A stretch of 64,000 nucleotides of DNA from SURF-28 sp034521465 (GCA_034521465.1 JAXHMN010000010.1:434001-498000); one strand, 5' to 3'; counted from the first letter of the stretch, positions 30,838 to 40,460 are shown. Notes: generated from the letters alone by a model not told the origin. A program made the numbers and translations.

Positions 30838-31494
30838 TCAAACGATTGTAACCGTTAAGTCGGCAATGTTTTCAATTTGAGCTGAAAGAACATCGCCCCT
30901 TTTCACCGGACCAACTCCTTCAGGCGTTCCCGTAAAAATTAAATCTCCTCCTTCTAATGTAAATTTTGATGAAAGATATTTTACAATTTGGATGGAATTG
31001 AAAAGCATGTAATCCAAAGTTGAACTTTGTCTCACTTCTTCATTTACCTTCAAAGATATTTTTTCATTTCCCTTAAGTGAATAATCTTCTTTCGACACAA
31101 AATCAGAAATTACGGCAGAACCATCGAAGACTTTAGCAAGAGTCCATGGATGTCCTTTTGCTTTTAATTTGCTTTGAATATCTCGTAACGTCATATCCAA
31201 TCCAACACCATAAGCAGCTATTGCAGATTCTGCTTCTTTTTCATCGGCGTCTTTAATTGTTTTTCCAATTAATAAAACAAGTTCAACTTCGTGATGCATT
31301 TCGCCTGAGTCTGAAGGCATTACAAGTTTATCTCCGGAGTAAATTACAGACGATGCCGGTTTAAGGAATATCAACGGGAACTCAGGTATTTCGTTTCCTA
31401 ATTCTTCTGCATGCTTTGCATAATTTCTTCCGACACAAACTATCTTACCAATCTCAACTTTCTCTAAACTATTTTTGATTTGTAGAGTTTTCAT
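30838..31494 (-). CDS. Fumarylacetoacetate hydrolase family protein (acylpyruvase-like)
   Basis: 218 residues, the short FAHD1/YcgM length. The core is IVCVGRNYAKHAEELGN, then FLKPASSVI, metal-binding Glu residues in MHHEVELVLLIG, and FTGTPEGVGPVKRGD. Members hydrolyse acylpyruvates or decarboxylate oxaloacetate with a divalent metal. It lies 12 bases after the secreted asparagine-synthetase-B-like gene in the same operon. Confidence 0.87.
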   Translation of the reverse strand: MKTLQIKNSLEKVEIGKIVCVGRNYAKHAEELGNEIPEFPLIFLKPASSVIYSGDKLVMPSDSGEMHHEVELVLLIGKTIKDADEKEAESAIAAYGVGLDMTLRDIQSKLKAKGHPWTLAKVFDGSAVISDFVSKEDYSLKGNEKISLKVNEEVRQSSTLDYMLFNSIQIVKYLSSKFTLEGGDLIFTGTPEGVGPVKRGDVLSAQIENIADLTVTIV

Positions 31495-31506
31495 TTTTAT
31501 TCCGAA

Positions 31507-32760
31507 TTAAGTTTTCTGTTTTTTCTTTTTTGCTGCCGGGAAAAGTATGTTGTTTAATATCAATCTGTATCCCGGTGAATTTTTGTGCAGACTTAAATCT
31601 GTTTCGGGATCACCGACAGCGTGACGGTAATCTTCCGGATCGTGACCGGCATAAAATGAGAAGAACCCTCTGCCAAAATTGCCATGAATGTATTTTACCT
31701 GGTTTGTTCCCTCGCGTTCGCCAAGAACATAAACTGAATTTTTAACAAGCTCTTTTCTGAACATAGTTGTCTGTCCCATAAACCCTTGAATTACATTAAC
31801 ATGATTTTGGGTTAACATTGTCGGCACGGGATCATACTTTGCCGAAAAATCGAAAAGAGTAAAATAATCATTTCTTTGATCGCCAATTTCCTCGGGTTGA
31901 ATATCGATGTTGCTATATTCATAAATGTAGGGATTCATCTCCAACTCAAAATTTTCAAAAGCAAGAGTCTGAGAAAAATCGAGTTTGTCTTGAGCATTTG
32001 CATCGGGTGGATCACCGTCGAACATTCGATCAACTATATCAACATTTGCTGCTGATAAAGCAATATCGTAAGAATCAGTTGCCGAGCACATTGCAAAGAG
32101 AAAACCTCCGTTAGCAATGTAATCTCTAATTTCAAAAACAACTGCTTTTTCCATATTGCTTACTTTATCGAAACCTAACTTCTTTGCTTCGTTTTCATAA
32201 AGCATTTGTTGTTCGATGTACCATTGAGCATTGCTGTAGCTGGCATAAAACTTTCCATACTGTCCGGTAAAGTCTTCGTGATGAAGATGAAGCCAATCAT
32301 ATTTCTTGAGGTCACCGGCAAGAATATCTTGAATCCAAATTTTTTCGTAAGGCACTTCGGCATAATCGAGAACTAATGAAACTGCATCATCCCAAGGGAG
32401 AAATCCTTCAGGAACAAACACAGCTATTTCGGGAGATTTTTCTAATCGTACAACATCCATGTTTTGTTCCTCACTTTGAACGTATGCTAAAATCTCCGTC
32501 GCCTGCGAAATAGATATTTGCTCAAATGAAACACCTTTTAATTTGCAAGTCATTGCGAGTTCATCGGAGTAATCGAACAAGAAAGATCCGCCTCGATAAT
32601 TCAAGAGCCAATCGGCAATATTTCCTTTATCGAGCCAGTTGTAAGTTACGCCGTATGCTTTAAGATGATCGTTTTGTTCAAGGTCCATATTTATCAAGAG
32701 TTTACCTTGAGAAAACAATACACTGCATAGCAGAACAAAAGTTAAAATTAACTTATTCAT
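31507..32760 (-). CDS. Secreted conserved protein of the Bacteroidota 'asparagine synthetase B-like' family
   Basis: 417 residues with a signal peptide (MNKLILTFVLLCSVLFSQG). The head INMDLEQNDHLKAYGVTY and the WLLNYRGGSFLF segment are typical of a widespread Bacteroidota family that automatic pipelines label asparagine synthetase B. It has neither the Cys2 glutaminase start nor the ATP pyrophosphatase motif SGGLDS, so that name is not supported. The region FAMCSATDSYDIALSA and HGNFGRGFFSFYAGHDPEDY suggests a glutamine-amidotransferase-like or carbohydrate-related fold, but the role is unknown. It follows clpX by 32 bases in the operon. Confidence 0.7.
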   Translation of the reverse strand: MNKLILTFVLLCSVLFSQGKLLINMDLEQNDHLKAYGVTYNWLDKGNIADWLLNYRGGSFLFDYSDELAMTCKLKGVSFEQISISQATEILAYVQSEEQNMDVVRLEKSPEIAVFVPEGFLPWDDAVSLVLDYAEVPYEKIWIQDILAGDLKKYDWLHLHHEDFTGQYGKFYASYSNAQWYIEQQMLYENEAKKLGFDKVSNMEKAVVFEIRDYIANGGFLFAMCSATDSYDIALSAANVDIVDRMFDGDPPDANAQDKLDFSQTLAFENFELEMNPYIYEYSNIDIQPEEIGDQRNDYFTLFDFSAKYDPVPTMLTQNHVNVIQGFMGQTTMFRKELVKNSVYVLGEREGTNQVKYIHGNFGRGFFSFYAGHDPEDYRHAVGDPETDLSLHKNSPGYRLILNNILFPAAKKKKQKT

Positions 32761-32791
32761 AGAATTGTGTTTCGGAATGATTTATTGTGAA

Positions 32792-34045
32792 CTATGCCGA
32801 TTTTCTATCGGACTTAATATAAACCGGGTCTTCACCTTTTGTGATTGTATCACCGGTAATCAAACACTTCTCGATATTTTCCATCGTCGGAAGATCGTAC
32901 ATTATATTTAGCAGCACTCCTTCGACAATTGAACGAAGAGCACGTGCCCCGGTTTTACGTTCAATAGCTTTCTCTACAATTTCTTCGAGAGCATTGTCAT
33001 CAAACTCCAGCTCAACACCTTCCATTAAGAACAATTTTTTGAATTGTTTGATAATTGCATTCTTCGGTTGAACCAATATATTTTTCAAAGCTTCATTATC
33101 TAATGAATGCAATGGAGCAATTATCGGGAGTCTTCCGATTAATTCGGGAATCAATCCATACTTGAGTAAATCTTCCGGCTGAATATAAGTAAGCAATTGA
33201 TCTCTCTGCTCTTGATGAGCTTTTGTAAAGTCGGTATCAAAGCCCATTACGTTCTTTTTTATCCGGGATGAAATAATAGGTTCGATTCCATCAAACGCGC
33301 CACCAACTACAAATAAAATATTTTTTGTATTAATGTTTATTAAACTCTGCTCGGGATGTTTTCTACCGCCTCTCGGTGGAACGCCGGCAACCGTGCCTTC
33401 AAGAATTTTTAAGAGCGCTTGCTGAACTCCTTCACCGGAAACATCTCTTGTGATTGATGTGCTTTCACTTTTTCGGGCAATTTTATCAATCTCATCTATA
33501 TAGATTATTCCTTTTTGAGCTTTTTCAAGATTGTAATCCGCAGCTTGAAGAAGACGTACTAAAACAGTTTCAACATCATCACCAACATAACCTGCCTCGG
33601 TTAATGTGGTTGCATCGGCAATTGCAAAAGGTACATCTAAAATTTTTGCAAGTGTTTGCGCAATTAATGTTTTACCAACACCGGTTGGTCCCATCAAAAG
33701 AATATTACTTTTTTCAATTTCAACATCATCTAATTCAAAGAAGGAATTACTTGTGTTGATTCTTTTGTAATGATTGTAAACCGCAACTGATAAAACTCTT
33801 TTTGCATTCTCTTGCCCAATTACGTGTTCATCAAGACTCTTTTTGATCATATCCGGTGTGAGGTTTTTAGGTCTTTCTTTTTTTGTATTATATGCGGCCA
33901 AATTATTTTTTAGTATATCAACACTTGTTCGAATACAAATATCGCATATATAAACATCGGGCCCGGCTACCATGCTGGCAACCTCATCACCTTCTCTTCC
34001 GCAAAAGGAGCATTTTACGTTGTTATTTTCTTTACTTTCATTCAT
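32792..34045 (-). CDS. clpX: ClpX, ATP-dependent unfoldase of the ClpXP protease
   Basis: Unfolds tagged proteins and feeds them to ClpP. The 417 residues have a zinc finger (CSFCGREGDE, YICDIC), Walker A GPTGVGKT, Walker B IIYIDEID, pore loop GYVGDD, an RKH-type loop (GGRKHPEQ), the ClpP-docking MGF tripeptide and the C-terminal sensor-2 region (ERKTGARALRSIVE). The start overlaps the stop of the upstream TPR gene (ATGA, 34042-34045). clpP is not in the window. The frame is clean. Confidence 0.97.
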   Translation of the reverse strand: MNESKENNNVKCSFCGREGDEVASMVAGPDVYICDICIRTSVDILKNNLAAYNTKKERPKNLTPDMIKKSLDEHVIGQENAKRVLSVAVYNHYKRINTSNSFFELDDVEIEKSNILLMGPTGVGKTLIAQTLAKILDVPFAIADATTLTEAGYVGDDVETVLVRLLQAADYNLEKAQKGIIYIDEIDKIARKSESTSITRDVSGEGVQQALLKILEGTVAGVPPRGGRKHPEQSLININTKNILFVVGGAFDGIEPIISSRIKKNVMGFDTDFTKAHQEQRDQLLTYIQPEDLLKYGLIPELIGRLPIIAPLHSLDNEALKNILVQPKNAIIKQFKKLFLMEGVELEFDDNALEEIVEKAIERKTGARALRSIVEGVLLNIMYDLPTMENIEKCLITGDTITKGEDPVYIKSDRKSA

Positions 34046-35907
34046 ATTGATTTATTTTCCATTTCATTTATTATTTCAATTCTTTCTCTTGATTTATCAA
34101 AATATAATGAGTTGCTATAATTATCAAGTACATTCCGGTATGCAGTCAGCGCTCCCGGATAATCTTTTAATACAAAAAACTTAATTTCCCCTTTTAAAAA
34201 TTCTGCATCAGCCGCAAACATACCCAACTTACTTGATTCATCCAAAATTTTAAGCGCTTCATTATGCTGGTTATTTGCAATGAGCATTTGAGCTTCGCGC
34301 AATTTTGAGAATTCGGAAATGATAATATTCTGATTACTTTTTAGCTTGTTGAACTCAACTGCTGCCGAATCAAATTTATTTTGATAAGCCAGTAATTCTG
34401 CCGCGGCAAATTTGGAAAGATTAACAGAATCCTTCTGAAGCGTTCCGATTATTGTGAGTAATTTTAAAGCGTCATTTGCATTGTCATCGAATAAATTATT
34501 TGTTACTTGACTTAGAAATTCTGTACTCTGTTTATATTTGCCTTTCCAAAAATAAAGATTACCCAGAAGCAAATTAATTTCACTTTTGAATTGATCGACC
34601 ATTTTTTTGTCGGCTAAAACTGTTTTTAATCTTTTTTCTGCCAAAGTAAGGTCACCCGATTGGATCTCAATTTCAGCAAGCCGTAGGTTGCTTTCAGCTT
34701 TATACTGGGCAATAGAATTATTGTTAAAAACTTTTGTGTAGTAATCTTTTGCAGTATCCGGATTGTTTAGTTTACGAAAATAGATTTCCGCAATTCTAAA
34801 AAATGCTTCGTTATTTAAATCGCTATTTGAATAGAGTTTTATTATTGACTCATAAGATTGAATAACTTCGTTATATTCTTCCTCCAAAACGACTGTTGGT
34901 TTTGAAAATGGTTTCCAGTTGTCGATTAGATCATTTCTTTTTTCATCCACAGAGCTTTCAAATGTTTTGGCATAACCGATTCGCGAAGATGGGACTAAGT
35001 TAGAGTTGGGATACTCATCAATAATTTTTTGAAACGCTTTCGCCGCTGTTTCAAATTTGCTTTCGTTTAATGCTTCTCGGGCAAATTTAAAATACTCTTT
35101 GCCATCTATATCTTTTGTTTCTTCTAACTTTACTACAAAATTAAATGCTTCATCGTAGTTGTTATTTAGTTTATATAGGTGAATTAGTAATTGATAAATA
35201 CCGGCAATTCTGTTCTCTTCAGAATATTCTTGTACTGCGTTAATTGTTTGTTCAATAGCAGTTGATCTATTTAAGTATTGGTTCATACTGCCAATAACGG
35301 TCTGTACTCTAGTAGGGTCTTCTTTTATGATTTCACAATATTCATAAGCGGCTCTTTCAAAATTCATTGTCATTGAATAGACTCTTGCCAAATCAAGTGC
35401 AAATATGTCATGATTGTCAGTTGCCTTTTTACCCTCTTTCAAATATTCAATTGCTTTATTGAATGCTCTATTTTGAAGTGCGTAATTTATGATAACGCGA
35501 TATCCTGTAACCGGATTGTTGGCGGAAGCTAAACCTTCGTTCCAAACATCGTATGCTTTTGTTGTATCTCCCTTTGTGTAGTAAGTGTTTCCGAGAATTC
35601 CGTAAAGGTTGATATTTGCCGGGCTTTCCTCAATTTGTTTTTCAAGAAGAGATATCGATTTGTCGTATTCTTTTAGTTTGATATAAACTTCATTTAGAGA
35701 TTGCAGATATGTTGTATTCCACGGTTGGATTTCGTGAATTTGTTGATAAATCTCTTTTGCTTTCTCAAAATCTCCGGATTGCTCGAACGTTTTTCCCAAT
35801 CTATACATATTGGAAATGTTATCCTCCTGAGCAAAAAGAGTTGTGAAAGAAACGAAGATTAAAACAAGTAGTGAAGTTTTATATATCGTCATAAAATTTT
35901 TGGTCAA
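34042..35907 (-). CDS. Periplasmic TPR-repeat protein
   Basis: 621 residues with a signal peptide (YKTSLLVLIFVSFTTLFAQ) and about a dozen tetratricopeptide-like helix pairs from start to end (for example KAKEIYQQIHEIQPWNTTYL, ALDLARVYSMTMNFERAAYE, AIYRNVLDNYSNSLYFDKS-like). No catalytic domain. It overlaps the upstream GlcD gene by 14 to 29 bases (start at 35892 or 35907) and clpX by ATGA. Probably a scaffold in envelope assembly; the exact partner is unknown. Confidence 0.82.
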   Translation of the reverse strand: MTKNFMTIYKTSLLVLIFVSFTTLFAQEDNISNMYRLGKTFEQSGDFEKAKEIYQQIHEIQPWNTTYLQSLNEVYIKLKEYDKSISLLEKQIEESPANINLYGILGNTYYTKGDTTKAYDVWNEGLASANNPVTGYRVIINYALQNRAFNKAIEYLKEGKKATDNHDIFALDLARVYSMTMNFERAAYEYCEIIKEDPTRVQTVIGSMNQYLNRSTAIEQTINAVQEYSEENRIAGIYQLLIHLYKLNNNYDEAFNFVVKLEETKDIDGKEYFKFAREALNESKFETAAKAFQKIIDEYPNSNLVPSSRIGYAKTFESSVDEKRNDLIDNWKPFSKPTVVLEEEYNEVIQSYESIIKLYSNSDLNNEAFFRIAEIYFRKLNNPDTAKDYYTKVFNNNSIAQYKAESNLRLAEIEIQSGDLTLAEKRLKTVLADKKMVDQFKSEINLLLGNLYFWKGKYKQSTEFLSQVTNNLFDDNANDALKLLTIIGTLQKDSVNLSKFAAAELLAYQNKFDSAAVEFNKLKSNQNIIISEFSKLREAQMLIANNQHNEALKILDESSKLGMFAADAEFLKGEIKFFVLKDYPGALTAYRNVLDNYSNSLYFDKSRERIEIINEMENKSI

Positions 35908-37366
35908 TTATATTTCCGAAATTCAAGATTAAATTCGGGTCGAGTTGCTTTTTAAGTTGTGCCATTTTTTTCAAGTTTTCTTCGCCAAACATCATTTCTA
36001 AATATTGGCGCTTGAGTTTTCCTATACCATGTTCTGCAGATATTGTTCCCTTTAACTCAACTCCCCTTTCACAGAGTTCCATATAGATTTCTTTTGCAAT
36101 TTTGTACTGCTCTTGATCTTCGGGAAGCATATTTAAATGAAGATGAGAATTGCCGAAGTGACCGTAAGCGACTTGTGTTATGTTGTGTTCTTTAACTCTG
36201 TTTTTTGCAAACCAATAAAACTCTCTGAAGTTTTCATTCGGAACAGCGATGTCTGTACCAACTTTCATTATACCTTTGCGAGCCATATATTCATTAACTT
36301 TCCAAGCCACGGCATGACGGAAATCGCCGAACTGTTTTCTATCTTTATCATTATTTGCAAACCAAGCCGACTCAACATTACCTTTACACTTTTCAATTAG
36401 CTCGATCCACTCGTTAAAAATAGATTCTTCATTTTCTTTTGTGAATTCTTGTTCGAACCAAACGGCTGCTTTAGCATTTTGCGGAATGTTTGGAAAATCA
36501 TCTCTAAGAAAATTGAGCGCATTCACATCAAAATATTCTAAGCCAAGCGCATCGAGTCCTTTTCCTTTTTCTTCTCTCGTACTTAATGAAATTTGTCTGG
36601 CTTCATTAATAAAATTCAATCCATTTTCTTCTTCATCAAAGAATATAACGGATGATAATATGTTCTCGGGTTTATCGAGTAGTTTTAATTTTATTTCCGA
36701 GATGAATCCGAGTGTTCCTTCTGAACCAATGAAGAGATCAATAGCATCCATATTTTCATTAACAAAGTATCCGGCTGCATGTTTGGTTTTTGGCATTTCA
36801 TATTTCGGCAGTTCTATTGAAATACTTTTTCCATTTTCTGTAACAAGAGTTAACGTGCTGCCATCAGCAAAGATTTGATCTCTGTTTAAGTTAAGTTCTT
36901 CCCCGGAAGGTAAAATAATTTTGAGCGATAGAACAAAATCTCTTGTTGAACCGTATTTAAAAGTCTTTGCGCCTGAAGCATTATTAGCAACAGTACCGCC
37001 GATGTAACAATCTTTTTCTGTTGGATCGGGTGGATAGTAGAGATTCTTTTCGTTAACCAGTTCAATGAATTCACGAAGCAAAACTCCGGGTTGAACTACG
37101 GCATACTTCTCACTTTCGTTTATCTCAATTATCTTATTCAATTTTTCTGTTGAGATAAGAATGCCGCCTTCCGGAACACGTCCGCCGGTTAGACCGGTTC
37201 CGTTTCCGGCGACTGTTACCTTAACTTTGTTTTCGTTTGCTTCCGTAATTATCTTTTTAACTTCATCGATAGTTTCAGGAAAGTAAACTTTTTCACAATC
37301 CCCTTTATAATTTGAGGCATCAACGAGATAACTTTCTATTTCCGAGATGTCTGTTTTTACAATCAT
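35879..37366 (-). CDS. FAD-linked oxidase, GlcD/D-lactate dehydrogenase type
   Basis: 495 residues with the PCMH FAD-binding domain (VTVAGNGTGLTGGRVPEGG, YIGGTVANNASGAKTFKYG) and the C-terminal FAD-linked oxidase cap with ISAEHGIGKLKR. Family enzymes oxidise D-2-hydroxyacids such as D-lactate or glycolate. No iron-sulfur partner subunit is adjacent. It lies 23 bases downstream of the Trm112-like gene and overlaps the TPR gene, second in the operon. Confidence 0.88.
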   Translation of the reverse strand: MIVKTDISEIESYLVDASNYKGDCEKVYFPETIDEVKKIITEANENKVKVTVAGNGTGLTGGRVPEGGILISTEKLNKIIEINESEKYAVVQPGVLLREFIELVNEKNLYYPPDPTEKDCYIGGTVANNASGAKTFKYGSTRDFVLSLKIILPSGEELNLNRDQIFADGSTLTLVTENGKSISIELPKYEMPKTKHAAGYFVNENMDAIDLFIGSEGTLGFISEIKLKLLDKPENILSSVIFFDEEENGLNFINEARQISLSTREEKGKGLDALGLEYFDVNALNFLRDDFPNIPQNAKAAVWFEQEFTKENEESIFNEWIELIEKCKGNVESAWFANNDKDRKQFGDFRHAVAWKVNEYMARKGIMKVGTDIAVPNENFREFYWFAKNRVKEHNITQVAYGHFGNSHLHLNMLPEDQEQYKIAKEIYMELCERGVELKGTISAEHGIGKLKRQYLEMMFGEENLKKMAQLKKQLDPNLILNFGNIIDQKFYDDI

Positions 37367-37389
37367 AAAATTATACTGTTATCATTTTT

Positions 37390-37611
37390 TTAATCCACCG
37401 GTTTATCGTGGCGTTCCATAATTTCCCGCCATATTTTTTCATCAAGTTGTTCTGATTCTTCGATCAACATTATAGGTATATCATCCTCAATTCTATATCT
37501 TCTTCTCGTATGTTTATCTGTTGACACTAAAAAATCGCCGTCCAAAACCAAATCGGCTTTTGTTTCCGGACAACACAACACATCAAGTAATTCCTTGCTT
37601 ATCATTACCAA
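37390..37611 (-). CDS. Trm112-family zinc-binding-like small protein
   Basis: 73 residues: ISKELLDVLCCPETKADLVL, then RRRYRIEDDIPIMLIEE. This is the Trm112 fold, whose eukaryotic members stabilise methyltransferases; the bacterial relatives (such as YcaR) have uncertain roles. Only the N-terminal CCP cysteines are present. It is the first gene of the eight-gene minus-strand operon ending at 30106, with the divergent peroxiredoxin gene 180 bases upstream. Confidence 0.8.
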   Translation of the reverse strand: MVMISKELLDVLCCPETKADLVLDGDFLVSTDKHTRRRYRIEDDIPIMLIEESEQLDEKIWREIMERHDKPVD

Positions 37612-37780
37612 CCCATTTTTTTCTAAAACTTAAATTTACTTTAAATAGCATCAAAATGTAATCAATATAAAAGGTAGATTAAGGGTAAAATCAAAGAAAT
37701 AAGATGAGTAAATCTTTATTTTAAGAGAGTGAATCCTTTTTTACTTTGCCTCATCTAAATGATAAACTAAAAAATAAATT

Positions 37781-37786
37781 GGAGGT
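37781..37786 (+). promoter_or_regulatory. Strong ribosome-binding site of the peroxiredoxin gene
   Basis: GGAGGT lies five bases before ATG 37791 and decides that start over an upstream in-frame TTG at 37746. Confidence 0.8.
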
Positions 37787-37790
37787 AAAA

Positions 37791-38453
37791 ATGTCAGAAG
37801 AAACAAGAAGCGGTATTCCATTAATTGGTGAAGCAATGCCTAACGTTGAAGTTCAGACTACGCATGGAGTTAAGAATATCCCCGGTGATTACAAAGGAAA
37901 ATGGCTTGTATTATTCAGTCATCCGGGAGACTTTACCCCGGTCTGTACAACCGAATTTTTTGCTTTTGCAAAAAGAGCTGAAGAGTTCAAAAAGTTGAAT
38001 GCCGAATTAGTCGGTCACTCAATCGATCAAGTATTTTCTCACATCAAATGGGTTGATTGGATTAAAGAAAACTTAGGACAAGAAATTCCATTCCCGGTAA
38101 TTGCGGATGATATGGGTCGTGTTGCTCAGAAACTTGGAATGATCCATCCCGGTAAAGGTACAAACACGGTACGCGCGGTATTTATAATTGATCCGGAAGG
38201 AATCATCAGATTAATGATTTACTATCCACAAGAAATCGGAAGACAAATTGATGAAGTATTACGTGCTTTGAAAGCTCTTCAAATTTCCGACGCTCAAAAA
38301 GTTGCAATGCCTGAGAACTGGCCTAACAACGAAATTATGGGAGATAAAGTTATTCTTCCTCCGCCAAAAGATGTTGTTGCTGCAAGAGCACGCGAAAAAG
38401 AAGATGTGGAAGGTTACGATTGGTGGTTTAAGTTCAAGAAATTAGAAAATTAG
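37791..38453 (+). CDS. Peroxiredoxin, 1-Cys Prx6-type
   Basis: Reduces hydrogen peroxide and alkyl peroxides. The peroxidatic Cys is in HPGDFTPVCTTE, the conserved Arg in GTNTVRAVFIIDPEG, and the long C-terminal domain (LRALKALQISDAQKVAMPENWPN) is characteristic of the Prx6 group. Length 220 residues is normal. The start is set by GGAGGT. It is monocistronic: a divergent operon lies upstream and a strong terminator follows. Confidence 0.93.
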   Translation: MSEETRSGIPLIGEAMPNVEVQTTHGVKNIPGDYKGKWLVLFSHPGDFTPVCTTEFFAFAKRAEEFKKLNAELVGHSIDQVFSHIKWVDWIKENLGQEIPFPVIADDMGRVAQKLGMIHPGKGTNTVRAVFIIDPEGIIRLMIYYPQEIGRQIDEVLRALKALQISDAQKVAMPENWPNNEIMGDKVILPPPKDVVAARAREKEDVEGYDWWFKFKKLEN

Positions 38454-38487
38454 CAGCAAGATGTGAGTATCGAGACACAAGATTAAG

Positions 38488-38516
38488 CGCCGGCATTTTG
38501 CCGGCGTTTTTATTTT
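38488..38516 (+). terminator. Rho-independent terminator of the peroxiredoxin gene
   Basis: CGCCGGC and GCCGGCG form a perfect 7-bp G/C stem around ATTTT, followed by TTTTTATTTTT. Confidence 0.9.
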
Positions 38517-38623
38517 TAAATATTTAGTTTTGGTTTGGTTAGATTATCTATTGATTATAGTCTTTTTGTCACTGAAAAATCTTTTGTAATTTCTTTACTA
38601 TAAAATTTTTGAAAACTGTTTCT

Positions 38624-39280
38624 ATGTACAAACCAAGAATAAAAATCTGCTGCATCTCATCGGTTGAAGAAATGCGGCTTGCGGTTGAATACGGAGCTTC
38701 TGCAATAGGACTAGTTTCCGAAATGCCGAGCGGTCCGGGTGTTATTGCCGAAGAGTTAATTGAAAATATCGCGACACAAACTCCACCGGGTGTTTCAACT
38801 TTTCTTTTGACAAGCAAACAAAATGTTAATGAAATAATTGAGCAGCAGAAAAAATGTAAAACAAATACGATTCAAATTGTTGATAATCTTATTGAAGGTA
38901 CTCACAAAGAATTGAAAGAAGCGCTTCCCGGAATTTCAATCGTTCAAGTAATTCATGTAAACGACGAATCTTCTATTGACGAGGCAGTAAAAGTTTCTAA
39001 AGATATTGATGCAATTCTGCTCGATTCGGGAAATCAAAAATTAAAAGTGAAAGAACTTGGTGGAACCGGAAGAACTCATGATTGGACTTTGAGCAAAAAG
39101 ATTGTTGAATCAGCACGCAAACCGGTTTTTCTTGCTGGTGGATTAAATCCAAATAATGTTTACGATGCAATCGAAAAAGTAAATCCGTATGGAATTGATT
39201 TGTGCAGCGGGGTGAGAACTGATGGTAAATTAGATGAGCGAAAGTTGAGCGATTTGTTCAATGCAATAGAACGCAGATGA
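38624..39280 (+). CDS. trpF: Phosphoribosylanthranilate isomerase
   Basis: Third step of tryptophan synthesis, a TIM barrel. MYKPRIKICCISSVEEM carries the catalytic Cys (KICC in place of the usual KICG), AILLDSG has the catalytic Asp, and GGTGRTHDW and FLAGGLNPNNV bind phosphate; YGIDLCSGVRTDGKLDERKL closes the barrel. An in-frame TTG at 38609 could add five residues. It stands alone, with no trp neighbours, so it may be regulated apart from the pathway or serve in a PriA-like dual role. The frame is clean. Confidence 0.85.
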   Translation: MYKPRIKICCISSVEEMRLAVEYGASAIGLVSEMPSGPGVIAEELIENIATQTPPGVSTFLLTSKQNVNEIIEQQKKCKTNTIQIVDNLIEGTHKELKEALPGISIVQVIHVNDESSIDEAVKVSKDIDAILLDSGNQKLKVKELGGTGRTHDWTLSKKIVESARKPVFLAGGLNPNNVYDAIEKVNPYGIDLCSGVRTDGKLDERKLSDLFNAIERR

Positions 39281-39309
39281 CGCAGAAGAAACAAGATATG
39301 CGCAGATAA

Positions 39310-39738
39310 TTAGTTTTCTAACTTAAACTTAACTGCAGTTGAATCTTGCTGACCGCTTTGATCATCGTTTACAAAAATTTGTAAAGAATATTCACCTTCT
39401 TGAAATGATTCATCTAAGATAATCTGAATCTCCAATTGTATATCTGTCAATTTTTCATCACTCTCGCGGTCTATCATTCCGTAATCGACTTCTTGTAAAA
39501 GTTCTTCTTCCGGAGTTATCAGGTTTGCGTAGTAAGAGAGCTTAGAAATATATTTTTCATTTTCTTCAACTTGTTGAAACCCTTTTATTTGTGCCGATGC
39601 GTTTAACTCCCAATCGTTTTCTAATTGAAAAGCAAAAGCTTCTGGGCTATAGATTTCTAATTTTAACTCTTCTTCCGAACATGAAAAAAATAAAAAAAAG
39701 ATAATCACAAAAAGATAAACCGGCTTCAATTTCATCAT
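39310..39738 (-). CDS. Putative lipoprotein, unknown function
   Basis: 142 residues. LFVIIFFLFFSCSEEEL is a lipoprotein signal with lipobox FFSC. The rest is beta-rich with acidic stretches (LQLENDWELNASAQI-like, QEGEYSLQIFVNDDQSG) and resembles no family I recognise. It converges on trpF with a 29-base gap and follows the RsbRD-like gene by 45 bases. Confidence 0.65.
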   Translation of the reverse strand: MMKLKPVYLFVIIFFLFFSCSEEELKLEIYSPEAFAFQLENDWELNASAQIKGFQQVEENEKYISKLSYYANLITPEEELLQEVDYGMIDRESDEKLTDIQLEIQIILDESFQEGEYSLQIFVNDDQSGQQDSTAVKFKLEN

Positions 39739-39783
39739 AGTATTTAATGAATCCTTATGTAAAAATTTTAGCGAAACTAAATT

Positions 39784-40314
39784 CTAAATATTGTAATTCT
39801 GTTTTTTTATAAACCATCTCATTACTGCATCTACCGATTTATTTACAACTTCGCTTTCACGATTAACTTCAACTTCGGACAGATGCACATTTTCAAATCC
39901 CTTTGCAATAAAATAAACTGCCTTATCAAAAAAATTGTTTATCCTCATATAAAACCCGAGCGCTTCATGAAGATCAAGAGTGCTTGAAATTATTCCTTCC
40001 TCAACAATGAAATTCCAAATAACAACACGCTCTAAAATAAGTGCATAAATAACTTCGGAAACTTTCATACCTTCTTTTGCTCTTTCACGTCCAAGTTTAA
40101 TAAAATGCTCTGCGGTTTTCTTAAAGTCGGGTTCATCTTGCAAGAGGTAATCGCCGAGACGTTTGAAAACATCGTAAACTCTTTCGTTAAGCTGGTGCTC
40201 CGGTATTTTTTTGTACCCGGGAGTTGATGGATTATTGCGTACTTCAGTACTCCATTTTCTTGTTAATTGATCAGCGTGATCTTCAACCAAACGGATATAC
40301 TTTTGATATAGCAT
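39784..40314 (-). CDS. RsbRD N-terminal-like domain protein
   Basis: 176 residues, all-alpha, with the pattern of the RsbRD_N (globin-like, non-haem) sensory domain: LYQKYIRLVEDHADQLTRKW, then GMKVSEVIYALILERVVIWNFI and FFDKAVYFIAKGFE. Such domains sense unknown signals at the N-terminus of stressosome proteins; here it stands alone with no STAS domain. The stop is 46 bases from the lipoprotein gene. Assignment rests on pattern only. Confidence 0.55.
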   Translation of the reverse strand: MLYQKYIRLVEDHADQLTRKWSTEVRNNPSTPGYKKIPEHQLNERVYDVFKRLGDYLLQDEPDFKKTAEHFIKLGRERAKEGMKVSEVIYALILERVVIWNFIVEEGIISSTLDLHEALGFYMRINNFFDKAVYFIAKGFENVHLSEVEVNRESEVVNKSVDAVMRWFIKKQNYNI

Positions 40315-40424
40315 TTGATCCCCCTAATATTTGTTGAAAATGTTTAGGGAAGCAGAAAACAAAGAACAAACCGTAAGGGACAATTATTAATATACAGGAA
40401 ACTAGTCAGTAATCAAGTTAAATA

Positions 40425-40453
40425 AAAAACCCGCCTTTTAGAAAAGCGGGTTA
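40425..40453 (-). terminator. Rho-independent terminator after serC
   Basis: On the minus strand AACCCGC-TTTTCTAAAAG-GCGGGTT forms the stem, followed by TTTTTATTTAAC, eight bases after the serC stop. Confidence 0.85.
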
Positions 40454-40460
40454 AAAGAAC

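Noticed and set aside
31507..32760. Naming this gene asparagine synthetase B
   Set aside because: It has a signal peptide, no N-terminal Cys glutaminase and no SGGLDS motif; the name is an annotation habit.
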